Source: Sphaerospermopsis kisseleviana NIES-73 (GTDB lineage Bacteria; Cyanobacteriota; Cyanobacteriia; Cyanobacteriales; Nostocaceae). From it: 64,000 bases of DNA. The notes beneath the pieces are model-generated. The model saw nothing but the letters and a program-made list of their open reading frames with translations. It searched no databases and was not told where the DNA came from. Shown piece after piece: positions 26,793 through 34,648 of this stretch. Positions within the stretch are counted from its first letter, which is position 1. Each line of letters opens with the position of its first letter. The DNA is taken from NCBI RefSeq assembly GCF_002368075.1, contig NZ_AP018314.1:3409522-3473521 (forward strand), read 5' to 3'. The translations under genes and the position numbers were made by a program.

Positions 26793-27698
26793 ATGTCAAA
26801 TCTTGAGCGTTCTGATTCCCAAAACTACGTCAATGATCAATTAACTCCTCCGCTCAATCACCCTGCTGGGGAGTTTTGGGTTAAATTTTGGGGTGTACGA
26901 GGTTTAATTCCTACCCCAAACAGTCACACCTGCCGCTATGGTAGTAATACTGCTTGTGTAGAAATATACGTAGCAGGAAAACGCTTGATTTTTGATGGAG
27001 GTACTGGTTTACGCATTTTGGGAAAAACTTGGCAACAACAACAACAGGTACTAGAAGCCCATTTATTTTTTACCAACTCCCAATCAAATCGTATCCAAGG
27101 ATTTCCCTTTTTTGCCCCCGCATTTGTTACAGACAACTGCTTCCATATTTACGGTACAGCTGCTTCCAATGGTGCATCAATTAAACAATGCCTCTGTGAT
27201 CAGATGCTCCAACCTCACTTTCCCTACCCTTTACAAATGATGCAATCAGAGTTGTTGTTTTATAACATGACTCCTGGTAATGCTGTGGAGTTAGGTGAGG
27301 TAAAAATTACAACCGCACTAATTAATAAAACTCAGAGATCAATTGGTTACAGGATAAATTGGGCAAACCACAGTATTGCCTACGCTACAGATTTACATAA
27401 TAGTCTTGATATAGAAGAGCAAAACCAGATTTTGCCCATTATTCAAGGTGTTGATTTATTGGTTACTAATGCTACTTATACTCCGCCTACCAATAAAAAT
27501 CATGAATATGCTGAATTACTCTGGAAAACTCCAGTAGATTTAGCGCAAAGTGCTAATGTGAAAAAATTGATTATATCTCACCATCACCCAGATGATGATG
27601 ATTATTTTCTGGATAAAATTCAGGATGAAGTTAAGTCTGCTTTTCCTAATGTTTTATTAGCTTGTGAAGGAATGGTGTTATCTGTAGGTGACAGGTGA
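26793..27698 (+). CDS. Metallo-beta-lactamase-fold protein with degenerate metal site
   Basis: The 301-residue protein has the family's start (FWVKFWGVRGLIPTPNSHTC, then RYGSNTACVEI and LIFDGGTGLR). Where active relatives carry a His-x-His-x-Asp-His motif followed by IQGFPFF, it reads FFTNSQSNRIQGFPFFAPAF, so all metal ligands of that loop are lost. The later YATDLH and LIISHHHPDDDD segments remain. It may be a non-catalytic member with a binding role. It is probably co-transcribed with panD. The end of the gene sits in a GGTGACA repeat. Confidence 0.85.
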   Translation: MSNLERSDSQNYVNDQLTPPLNHPAGEFWVKFWGVRGLIPTPNSHTCRYGSNTACVEIYVAGKRLIFDGGTGLRILGKTWQQQQQVLEAHLFFTNSQSNRIQGFPFFAPAFVTDNCFHIYGTAASNGASIKQCLCDQMLQPHFPYPLQMMQSELLFYNMTPGNAVELGEVKITTALINKTQRSIGYRINWANHSIAYATDLHNSLDIEEQNQILPIIQGVDLLVTNATYTPPTNKNHEYAELLWKTPVDLAQSANVKKLIISHHHPDDDDYFLDKIQDEVKSAFPNVLLACEGMVLSVGDR

Positions 27699-27741
27699 CA
27701 GGTTACAGAATAAATATTACTTGTTCCCCATTCTTCATTCT

Positions 27742-28776
27742 TCATTCAATTACCTCTTGTAGTTTAGCTGCGACTACACCACTGCTAAATAATTCTTTGG
27801 CTTTGTCTATACCTGTTTGCATATCTGGAGAAATGCCACAGTGCCATAGGTAAAAGCCTCCATTCCATAAAGTTGTTTGCATCAGTTCGCTGTCATTTCC
27901 AGCTAGAACAGACTGCATATCTTTGATGAGTTCTTCGGTTGTACCCAGGGGGACGTTTTTGGGGGTAAAACCATATTCACGGGGTGCAAGGTGTAACCTT
28001 TCTATTTCTTGTGTTGTGGAAGATGACACGCCAATAATTGCTGTGCGATCGCGTGGTAAGTCACAACTACCTTCTAAACCTTTGACAAAGGTATATTTTT
28101 TTACGCCTTGTAAATCTAAAGCAGTTTGAAACATGGCTTCAGTGGGTGGATGGACAAAACCGGCGATAATGTGAGCATCACCAGCATAAGGACACCAAAT
28201 TAATTCCATTGTCGCTAATGGTGGCCGTTTTCCTAATTGTTCTCGATATTCCCAAAGAGCGTTAGTGAGGGGAAAGTGGTTAGGTGTGTAAATAAAACCA
28301 AGATGAGTTTTATTAAATATTTCTTGGATTTTTTCTAGAGATAAATTAGTCCAATTTAATCCTAAATTTTGCCAAATTTCTATTAAAGGTAAACCGTATT
28401 TTGTGGGATAGCGAATTCCTCCATGCATAATTACAGGTTGTCCCGCAGATGCTAATAATAAAGCTGTAATAATATTAATTGGTGCAGTGCGAGTTCTACC
28501 ATCATAGGGAATACCCAGTACAATGGGAATTTTATTATTATTAATTGGTTGTAATTTTGGTCCTAGTTCATAATAAGCATCTAACATTCCTGCTAATTCT
28601 TCACCTGTGGGACGTTTAATACGGTGAGCAATTAAAAAAGCTCCAATTTGTGCAGGTTTAGCTTCAGCTAATAACATCATTTTCATGCCGGTATAAGCTT
28701 CAGTGCGAGTTAAATTTTCTGAAGTATGACTACCGCTACCGACTTTTTGGATAAATTCTTTAAATGTATTAGTCAT
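27742..28776 (-). CDS. cnaT: CnaT-like protein (anthranilate phosphoribosyltransferase family), nitrate-assimilation regulator
   Basis: The 344-residue protein belongs to the anthranilate PRT/nucleoside phosphorylase fold (GEELAGMLDAYYELG, GRTRTAPINIITALLLASAG, KYTFVKGLEGSCDLPRDRTA) but lacks the GTGGD catalytic phosphate loop of TrpD, showing GIPYDGRTRT instead. In Anabaena PCC 7120 the protein CnaT (All0601) has this similarity, lies next to ntcB and is needed for expression of the nir operon. Here too it lies 107 bp downstream of the ntcB gene, with nirA close by. The cnaT assignment rests on family plus position. Confidence 0.8.
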   Translation of the reverse strand: MTNTFKEFIQKVGSGSHTSENLTRTEAYTGMKMMLLAEAKPAQIGAFLIAHRIKRPTGEELAGMLDAYYELGPKLQPINNNKIPIVLGIPYDGRTRTAPINIITALLLASAGQPVIMHGGIRYPTKYGLPLIEIWQNLGLNWTNLSLEKIQEIFNKTHLGFIYTPNHFPLTNALWEYREQLGKRPPLATMELIWCPYAGDAHIIAGFVHPPTEAMFQTALDLQGVKKYTFVKGLEGSCDLPRDRTAIIGVSSSTTQEIERLHLAPREYGFTPKNVPLGTTEELIKDMQSVLAGNDSELMQTTLWNGGFYLWHCGISPDMQTGIDKAKELFSSGVVAAKLQEVIE

Positions 28777-28848
28777 TAGTTAGGGAATGGGGAATGGGGA
28801 ATAGGGATTATATTTTGGATTTTGGATTTTCTTCAGTTATTTCCAATC

Positions 28849-28881
28849 TAAAATCTAAAATCTAAAATCTAAAATCTAAAA
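28849..28881. repeat. STRR: AAATCTA heptamers
   Basis: Four to five TCTAAAA units between ntcB and cnaT. The same unit recurs at 25003, 34610, 43060, 52960 and 61095. Confidence 0.85.
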
Positions 28882-28883
28882 TA

Positions 28884-29825
28884 TTAAGATGCTGTGCGCT
28901 GTTGTTCTAATTTTGGGGGAATGTTATCACTTACTAATTGCCAAAAATGTTGAATAGGAGGAATTTGTAAACGGTCTTGAGTTGTTACCATGACTACGCG
29001 ACGAGTCAAACTAGAATTATCACCTAAATTACTATTATTGGCTAGGGGACGGACGGCAAGACTAGGATCAAACTTTGCTTCTATTAATGCTGAATAAGGT
29101 AATAAAGCTATTAGTTCTCCTTGACGAACTACTCCGCGAAAAGCATCTAAAGTGTTTACTTCTAAAGCTGCGGGTAATTTGATTCCTAGTTTATCAAATC
29201 TATCTTGAATTAAACGCTGCATTCCATAACCATCTTTAAATACTACCTGGGGATATTTAATTAATTCATTCCAGGGTATAGATGCAAATTTCGCCAGGGG
29301 ATGATTTGCTGCTATTAATACTTCTATGGGTTCATCATATAATGTTTGTACGACCATTTCTTTACCAGTGATCAAAAAGCGATTGTGCATGACTATTGCT
29401 AAATCTACAAGTCCATCTTTGAGGACTTTGAGAGAGCGATCGCTTCCTAATGATGTTACTCTTAATTGCACTTCTGGATAATCATGACAAAACTGTTGTA
29501 AAATTGGCGGTAGGTAAGAAGCACAAAGAGAATGAATTGCAGCAATACATAATTCTGGCTGTTTTCCTGCCATTAAATCAGTTAATTCTGAAATTGCTGT
29601 ATCCCATTCTTGGCAAATTTTCCGCACACGGGGAAGTAAACGTTCACCTCCCAATGTGAGTTTAGCGTGGGTGGTTCTGTGAAACAGTTCTACACCTAAA
29701 TCTGCTTCTAAACCTTGAATTTGTCTGCTAATTGTAGATTGGGTGACACCACATTTTTTAGCAGCTTGTTGAAAACTGCCAGTTTGGGCGATCGCCAAAA
29801 AAGCTTGTAACTGCTCTAAACGCAT
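28884..29825 (-). CDS. ntcB: LysR-type nitrogen regulator
   Basis: NtcB activates nitrate assimilation genes, in some strains in response to nitrite. 313 residues: winged HTH at 1-60 (RLEQLQAFLAIAQTGSFQQA, CGVTQSTISRQIQGLE, LFHRT), then the periplasmic-binding-like effector domain from about 90. The N-terminus matches NtcB as I remember it. Position next to cnaT and the nirA operon supports the assignment. An NtcA site with a matching -10 box lies upstream at 29867-29908, so nitrogen control of this gene is expected. Confidence 0.87.
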   Translation of the reverse strand: MRLEQLQAFLAIAQTGSFQQAAKKCGVTQSTISRQIQGLEADLGVELFHRTTHAKLTLGGERLLPRVRKICQEWDTAISELTDLMAGKQPELCIAAIHSLCASYLPPILQQFCHDYPEVQLRVTSLGSDRSLKVLKDGLVDLAIVMHNRFLITGKEMVVQTLYDEPIEVLIAANHPLAKFASIPWNELIKYPQVVFKDGYGMQRLIQDRFDKLGIKLPAALEVNTLDAFRGVVRQGELIALLPYSALIEAKFDPSLAVRPLANNSNLGDNSSLTRRVVMVTTQDRLQIPPIQHFWQLVSDNIPPKLEQQRTAS

Positions 29826-29866
29826 AGGTAGCAGGAATTACATTCCCAATTTTAATAAACTTAACA

Positions 29867-29908
29867 AAGTTAACAAGTTGATTACATTATTTTAGTAGAT
29901 TATGATAC
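29867..29908 (-). promoter_or_regulatory. NtcA-activated promoter of ntcB
   Basis: On the minus strand GTA-TCATAATC-TAC (29908-29895) is a perfect GTA-N8-TAC NtcA site. Exactly 22 bp later comes TAACTT (29872-29867), a TA-N3-T -10 box, the standard layout of NtcA class II promoters. The transcript would start about 35 nt before the ATG at 29825. Confidence 0.85.
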
Positions 29909-30019
29909 AAAATTTTGTAAAAATTTCTGATATTGCAGTCAAAATTCAGTAGGAGTTTAGCATTGCTAAACCCGTACAGAATAAAATCATCTTGATGCTT
30001 GATTGAGTAATAAAAATCT

Positions 30020-30463
30020 TTAGTAAGCTGGTTTAACAAACACAGAATCGTTTTCAATTTTAGCCAGGTAGGTTCTTAGTGGTTTTTCGGCTGGTGCTGC
30101 TTGCACTTTACCATCACGGGCAAATTTTGCATCATGACAGGGACAGACAAACTGATTTTTATCTGTTTTCCATGCAACAGTACAACCTTGATGAGTGCAG
30201 GTAGGGTTAACAGCAATTAAATTTTTTGCAGCTTTAGATGTACCAACTACCAACACTGCACCTACTGGGGAATTTGGTACTAATAATTGCCCTGTTTTGT
30301 CTAAGTCTGCCACAGTACCGATTTTTTGCCAGTCTTTAGCAGCACCCTGAGAAGGGGAAGATGCAGTTGTGGTTGTATCTGTGGTACAAGCTGCGATCGC
30401 TACAGGTAAAGAACTTGCTAATAAACCTAAACCTACCCAGTTGAAAAATTCACGACGTTTCAT
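30020..30463 (-). CDS. Rieske iron-sulfur lipoprotein
   Basis: 147 residues. The N-terminus MKRREFFNWVGLGLLASSLP holds a twin-arginine motif, followed by a VAIAAC lipobox with the Cys near residue 26, so Tat export and lipid anchoring are likely. The Rieske [2Fe-2S] domain shows CTHQGC and CPCHDAKF with the two Cys-His pairs. It is shorter than the PetC of the cytochrome b6f complex and lacks its membrane helix, resembling PetC3-like or stand-alone Rieske proteins. A Rieske gene near nirA also occurs in Anabaena, as I recall. The electron partner is unknown. Confidence 0.85.
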   Translation of the reverse strand: MKRREFFNWVGLGLLASSLPVAIAACTTDTTTTASSPSQGAAKDWQKIGTVADLDKTGQLLVPNSPVGAVLVVGTSKAAKNLIAVNPTCTHQGCTVAWKTDKNQFVCPCHDAKFARDGKVQAAPAEKPLRTYLAKIENDSVFVKPAY

Positions 30464-30535
30464 AGATGCTGTAATTTATGGTTTGATTTTTGACTATTGT
30501 TTATTATTACTCATAAATTAATTTTTGTCGTGAAT

Positions 30536-30742
30536 TTAATCAAGATAATCAAATAATTCCGCTTGTTTTAATAAATGTCTTAGTAATCCTATTTTAATAT
30601 CTTTATTGCCATGAATAGGCACAGATATTTTTACATTCATACCCGGTTTACCATAAATATGATGACTTCCTTGGATTCTAATTAATACCCAATCATGTTT
30701 TTCCAAGATTTTAGCTAATTCCTTACCCGTCATTGATTTCAT
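30536..30742 (-). CDS. hicA: HicA family mRNA interferase toxin
   Basis: 68 residues of the YcfA/HicA type: [20 protein letters not shown], then [20 protein letters not shown] with the conserved catalytic His in GSHH, and [14 protein letters not shown]. The double-stranded-RNA-binding-like fold cuts mRNA. It overlaps the upstream hicB by 4 bp. An internal ATG at residue 4 is an alternative start. Confidence 0.92.
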   Translation of the reverse strand: MKSMTGKELAKILEKHDWVLIRIQGSHHIYGKPGMNVKISVPIHGNKDIKIGLLRHLLKQAELFDYLD

Positions 30743-30942
30743 ATAACTATTTCTAAAACCTTAGCATTATCTTGTAGTTGAATATCATTGATATCTACTG
30801 ATAAATAGCCTTCAATAGCTTCATATAAATTTTGTAAAAGTTCCTCAAAAGAATCTCCTTGAGTAGCACAACCTGGAAGAGAAGGAACTTCCGCCCAATA
30901 TCCGCCTTCTTCTGCTTGATGTACAATGATTTTTAGTTTCAT
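30739..30942 (-). CDS. hicB: HicB family antitoxin
   Basis: 67 residues: [20 protein letters not shown] and [20 protein letters not shown] match the HicB partial RNase H-like fold. The short form lacks a C-terminal DNA-binding domain. It precedes hicA with an ATGA overlap, so the antitoxin is made first. Confidence 0.92.
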   Translation of the reverse strand: MKLKIIVHQAEEGGYWAEVPSLPGCATQGDSFEELLQNLYEAIEGYLSVDINDIQLQDNAKVLEIVI

Positions 30943-31211
30943 GATTTTACCGTTAATTGATTGGATTATGATTATAGCACAATGTAGTTAAGTTAATTGT
31001 AACAGTTAATTTTGATGATAATTTCTCACATATTGCTTAAACATAGGCAACATTGAAAACAATATTTTCTCACCTTTGGTTTTCTCAACTAAATATCTTT
31101 TCTGCCAGGATTCTCAACCATTAATAAAATCAGTACAACATCCCCAGCAATTTGTAATTACCAGGGGAGGAAATTAGATAATCTTTGAAAATTCGCTCAT
31201 TTTAATCATTT

Positions 31212-31673
31212 TCACTGAAACCAGTTTTCATCTAAGATTTGTTCTAAAGAACTGATGGGAATAACAGGGAATGTATCAAGGGGAAGTTGAGAACGATCTG
31301 ATGCTTCTTTTCTAGCCTCTTGATAACATTCATCAAATATTTCTAAAATGTAAGGTTTTAAACTAGGACTATCTTTGATTTCATCTTTTATTTGTATTCT
31401 AAATGTTCTAATTTCACCTTTCCAATGTCCTTGATTTTGTTCTCTTTCCTGTTCCCAGTATTTGAGTTGTAGTAAATGTACAAGCAGCTTAATTAATAAA
31501 CTTTTAATTGTTCGCTTCTGACTTCTACCCATAGTTTCTAATTCTTCTAATAAGTTCTCTAAATCAACAGCAGAAAATTGTCCTGTGCGAAGTTGGTTGA
31601 TAGTTGTTTTTATCCACAGGTAATAATCTTGATCGTATAGGGTTTGAGTTTTGGGTTGTGTTGATGTAACCAT
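31212..31673 (-). CDS. DUF29 family protein
   Basis: 153 residues, all helical: LYDQDYYLWIKTTINQLRTG, DLENLLEELETMGRSQKRTI, LLVHLLQLKYWEQEREQNQG and an acidic C-terminus. This is the standard DUF29 layout, a family greatly expanded in cyanobacteria, with no established function. It stands alone between hicBA and the PIN toxin gene. Confidence 0.88.
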   Translation of the reverse strand: MVTSTQPKTQTLYDQDYYLWIKTTINQLRTGQFSAVDLENLLEELETMGRSQKRTIKSLLIKLLVHLLQLKYWEQEREQNQGHWKGEIRTFRIQIKDEIKDSPSLKPYILEIFDECYQEARKEASDRSQLPLDTFPVIPISSLEQILDENWFQ

Positions 31674-31829
31674 ATACTGGTGAGGATTTTGCTATTTATT
31701 TTATTGTAGCCTTAATTTAACGACTCAGATAATTGATAAGCTGTTACGCAGCTAAATTGTATAATACTCATATTCTTAGCTCCTGTGGAACTGGCATCTT
31801 GCCTGTTCAAGTTTACAAATTAAATGCAC

Positions 31830-31890
31830 ACATGAAATATGGCTAACGCCACGCTTCGCTATCATTTCATGGTGGGTGCGGAAGCAAACA
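31830..31890. repeat. ATGGCTAACGCCACGCTTCG repeat with flanking inverted ends
   Basis: A copy of the dispersed ATGGCTAACGCCACGC unit flanked by CATGAAATAT and ATTTCATGG, which form a stem. A 32-codon frame at 31965-31867 on the minus strand overlaps the PIN gene's stop and this repeat; it is probably not a gene. Confidence 0.55.
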
Positions 31891-31957
31891 AATAATATGT
31901 TCTTTTTCAATTAATTTGACACCATTAAGCTTTTGCTTCACCTCTACAAAAAATTCC

Positions 31958-32362
31958 TTATTCATCTAGCCAATTTTCAATCTTTAAACCATCAACCCGC
32001 AACAAATCACTATCATTAGAAACCACAGTAAAACCCTTAACAATAGCAGTTGCAGCAATTAAAATATCTTCCGTTTGAATAGGTAAACCTCTTAACCTGA
32101 GATTTGCATGAACTTCTGCTGCTTTTTCTACAATTGCTAAATCATCCAAAAAAATGATTTGATAATCCTTACAAAAATTATCAAATCTTTCTAATTGTTT
32201 AGTTGCGTTAACAGCAAACAAGCCTCTTTTAACTTCAAAGTAAGTAACACAACTGATACTCAATAATCCTTCTTGCGATTGAAATTGTTTTAGTTTTTGC
32301 TTAATTATGGGATTATTTTTCAGTTCTAAGGAGACAATATTGGTATCTAATAAATAAGTCAT
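31958..32362 (-). CDS. PIN-domain (VapC-type) toxin
   Basis: 134 residues: MTYLLDTNIVSLELKNN carries the first catalytic Asp (DTN), CVTYFEVKRG the Glu, IQTEDILIAATAIVKG the third acidic site and VVSNDSDLLRVDGLKIENWL the last. This is the full PIN RNase set. It follows a small gene by 5 bp on the same strand, the usual antitoxin-toxin order. It is probably a tRNA or rRNA-cutting toxin, as known VapC proteins are. Confidence 0.9.
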   Translation of the reverse strand: MTYLLDTNIVSLELKNNPIIKQKLKQFQSQEGLLSISCVTYFEVKRGLFAVNATKQLERFDNFCKDYQIIFLDDLAIVEKAAEVHANLRLRGLPIQTEDILIAATAIVKGFTVVSNDSDLLRVDGLKIENWLDE

Positions 32363-32367
32363 TTTCG

Positions 32368-32664
32368 CTACTTCCGTTTAATCATTTCATCAAAAATTGC
32401 TAATTGTTCGGGGGTTAATTCATTTAATGTCCCTGCTACTGCTTCTGTCGTCATAATCCCACTACAACGGGACTTCAATTCCTGATAATCCATACTATTA
32501 AACTCCGCAATTGGTAAGTTTTGCTGAAATAAATTACATAACTCTTCCACCATTTCCTCTGCATTTAATTCTTCCTTAAATAACGGGCGTTCTTCCATCA
32601 AAATCTTCACAACTTTCTCAATTCTTTCGTTCATAGATTCTTGTTGATTTTGAGTTAATAACAT
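32368..32664 (-). CDS. Putative antitoxin partner of the PIN toxin
   Basis: 98 residues, mostly helical and acidic: VVKILMEERPLFKEELNAEE and LNELTPEQLAIFDEMIKRK. It has no clear DNA-binding motif and is not a familiar VapB. The pairing is inferred from the 5-bp gap and size. The start at 32664 is preceded by GGAAGAAAG; a second ATG at 32634 lacks a Shine-Dalgarno site. Confidence 0.65.
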   Translation of the reverse strand: MLLTQNQQESMNERIEKVVKILMEERPLFKEELNAEEMVEELCNLFQQNLPIAEFNSMDYQELKSRCSGIMTTEAVAGTLNELTPEQLAIFDEMIKRK

Positions 32665-32758
32665 AATCTTTCTTCCATTGAAATCATCATTTATTCCTAT
32701 TCTATCAAATTTTTAAAGATTACTGTTTATCCTCACTTGCACCCATAAAAACCATTGA

Positions 32759-32799
32759 TTATGCAAAACCCGCAACACCCATATCCGGTTTCTGCATAA
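32759..32799. promoter_or_regulatory. Inverted repeat TTATGCA-N27-TGCATAA, candidate NtcB site
   Basis: Perfect 7-bp arms at 32759-32765 and 32793-32799, just upstream of the NtcA site of nirA. LysR-type sites are dyads with TGCA-type cores, so binding by NtcB is a reasonable guess but not shown. Confidence 0.4.
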
Positions 32800-32812
32800 T
32801 TCTAGAAATTTC

Positions 32813-32854
32813 GTAACAAGCTATACGAATTGTGATGAAAATTCACCTTAACTT
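32813..32854 (+). promoter_or_regulatory. NtcA-activated promoter of the nirA operon
   Basis: GTA-ACAAGCTA-TAC (32813-32826) is a perfect NtcA consensus. TAACTT at 32849-32854 is a TA-N3-T -10 box exactly 22 bp downstream. Transcription should start near 32861, leaving a leader of about 125 nt before nirA. Confidence 0.88.
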
Positions 32855-32984
32855 ATCAATATCGAATTGCTACAACCACCAACCAGGAAACTACTATCAG
32901 TTGTTTTCTTAAAAGTGGAAAGTACAGCACCGATAAGAACACGGATAAACAATTAACTCAGTCCTGTTCCCAAAAAACAACATA

Positions 32985-34535
32985 ATGACAGAAACAGCAA
33001 CTACCACCGAAAAACTGAATAAATTCGAGAAATTCAAAGCTGAAAAAGACGGACTTGCAGTTAAAGACGAAATCAGCGAATTTGTGAAAATTGGTTGGGA
33101 AGCAATGGACGAAAACGACCTCAACCATCGCCTAAAATGGTTAGGTGTATTTTTTCGTCCAGTAACACCCGGAAAATTTATGATGCGGATGCGGATACCT
33201 AACGGTATTCTCACCAGCAGTCAAATGTATGTTTTAGCAGAAGTGATACAGTGTTACGGTGACGACGGCAGCGCAGATATCACGACCAGACAAAATATAC
33301 AACTTCGCGGGATCAATTTTTCAGATATTCCTGACATCTTTAATAAATTTAACACCGTTGGCTTGACCGCCATCCAATCCGGTATGGATAATATCCGTAA
33401 TATTACAGGTGATCCTGTAGCTGGTTTAGATGCTAACGAGTTGTATGATACCAGAGAATTAGTACAGCAAATTCAAGATATGCTGACTAATAAAGGTGAA
33501 GGAAACCCAGAATTTACCAATCTTCCTCGTAAATTTAACATTGCTGTAACTGGAGGAAAAGATAATTCAGTTCACGCAGAAATCAATGATTTAGCATTTG
33601 TACCAGCATTTAAAGAAGGATTTGGTTTTAATGTTTTAGTCGGTGGTTTTTTCTCCGGTAAACGTTGTGAAGCAGCTATTCCTTTAAATGCTTGGGTGAA
33701 ACCCGAAGAAGTAGTTAGTTTATGTAAAGCCATTGTTGAAATATTCCGGGATCATGGTTTACGTCTTAACCGTCAAAAAGCCCGGTTAATGTGGTTAATT
33801 GATGAATGGGGTTTAGAAAAATTCCGTTCAGAAGTAGAAAAACGCTGGGGAAAAACATTCACACCCGCAGCACCAAAAGACGAAATTGATTGGGAAAAAC
33901 GGGATCATATTGGGATTTATCCCCAAAAACAACCAGGATTAAATTATGCAGGTTTAAACATTCCTGTCGGTAGATTATCTGCTGATGATATGTTTCAACT
34001 TGCCCGGTTAGGTGAAGTTTATGGCAGTGGCGAAATTAGATTTACAGTTGAACAAAATGCGATTATTCCTAATATTCCCGATTCAGCTTTAAACACATTT
34101 TTAACTGAACCATTGTTAAATAAATTTGGTGTTAATCCTGGTTTATTAATGCGAGCAGTGGTATCTTGTACAGGCGCACAATTTTGTAACTTCGCATTAA
34201 TAGAAACAAAAAATCGTGCCGTTGCCATGAGTAAAGCATTAGAACGGGAATTAATATTATCAAAACCCGTCCGTATTCATTGGACAGGATGCCCAAATTC
34301 TTGCGGACAACCCCAAGTAGCAGATATTGGCTTAATGGGTACAAAAGTCCGTAAAAATGGGCAAACAGTAGAAGGTGTTGACATTTATATGGGTGGAAAA
34401 GTTGGTAAAGATGCTAAACTAGGAACTTGTGTACAAAAAAGCGTTCCTTGTGAAGATGTACAACCCATATTAAAAGAAATACTCATTCAAAACTTCGGTG
34501 CAAAAGTTCGGGAAGAAGCCTTAATTTCCCATTAA
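32985..34535 (+). CDS. nirA: Ferredoxin-nitrite reductase
   Basis: NirA reduces nitrite to ammonium with six electrons from ferredoxin. 516 residues. The siroheme/[4Fe-4S] ligands are in CTGAQFC (Cys 395 and 401) and GCPNSCG (Cys 436 and 440), with the expected spacing. The N-terminal part has LKWLGVFFRPVTPGKFMMRM and the substrate/siroheme residues RQNIQLRGI. No C-terminal ferredoxin domain is fused. It is the first gene of the nirA-nrtABCD-narB operon behind the NtcA promoter. Confidence 0.97.
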   Translation: MTETATTTEKLNKFEKFKAEKDGLAVKDEISEFVKIGWEAMDENDLNHRLKWLGVFFRPVTPGKFMMRMRIPNGILTSSQMYVLAEVIQCYGDDGSADITTRQNIQLRGINFSDIPDIFNKFNTVGLTAIQSGMDNIRNITGDPVAGLDANELYDTRELVQQIQDMLTNKGEGNPEFTNLPRKFNIAVTGGKDNSVHAEINDLAFVPAFKEGFGFNVLVGGFFSGKRCEAAIPLNAWVKPEEVVSLCKAIVEIFRDHGLRLNRQKARLMWLIDEWGLEKFRSEVEKRWGKTFTPAAPKDEIDWEKRDHIGIYPQKQPGLNYAGLNIPVGRLSADDMFQLARLGEVYGSGEIRFTVEQNAIIPNIPDSALNTFLTEPLLNKFGVNPGLLMRAVVSCTGAQFCNFALIETKNRAVAMSKALERELILSKPVRIHWTGCPNSCGQPQVADIGLMGTKVRKNGQTVEGVDIYMGGKVGKDAKLGTCVQKSVPCEDVQPILKEILIQNFGAKVREEALISH

Positions 34536-34648
34536 ATAAACCGAAAAATATAGACATCATTGAAAACCCCAATCAAACCTGGGCAATGATTTTCTATTAG
34601 CATAAATCTAAAATCCAAAATCTAAAATCGAACAACTGAGAGTTGAAA

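Noticed and set aside
28777-28883. Separate NtcA promoter for cnaT
   Set aside because: No GTA-N8-TAC match lies between ntcB and cnaT, so read-through from ntcB or another promoter is more likely.
31867-31965. 32-codon frame overlapping the PIN gene's stop by 8 bp
   Set aside because: Too short, ends in a dispersed repeat, and no homology recognised; coupling by overlap alone is weak evidence.
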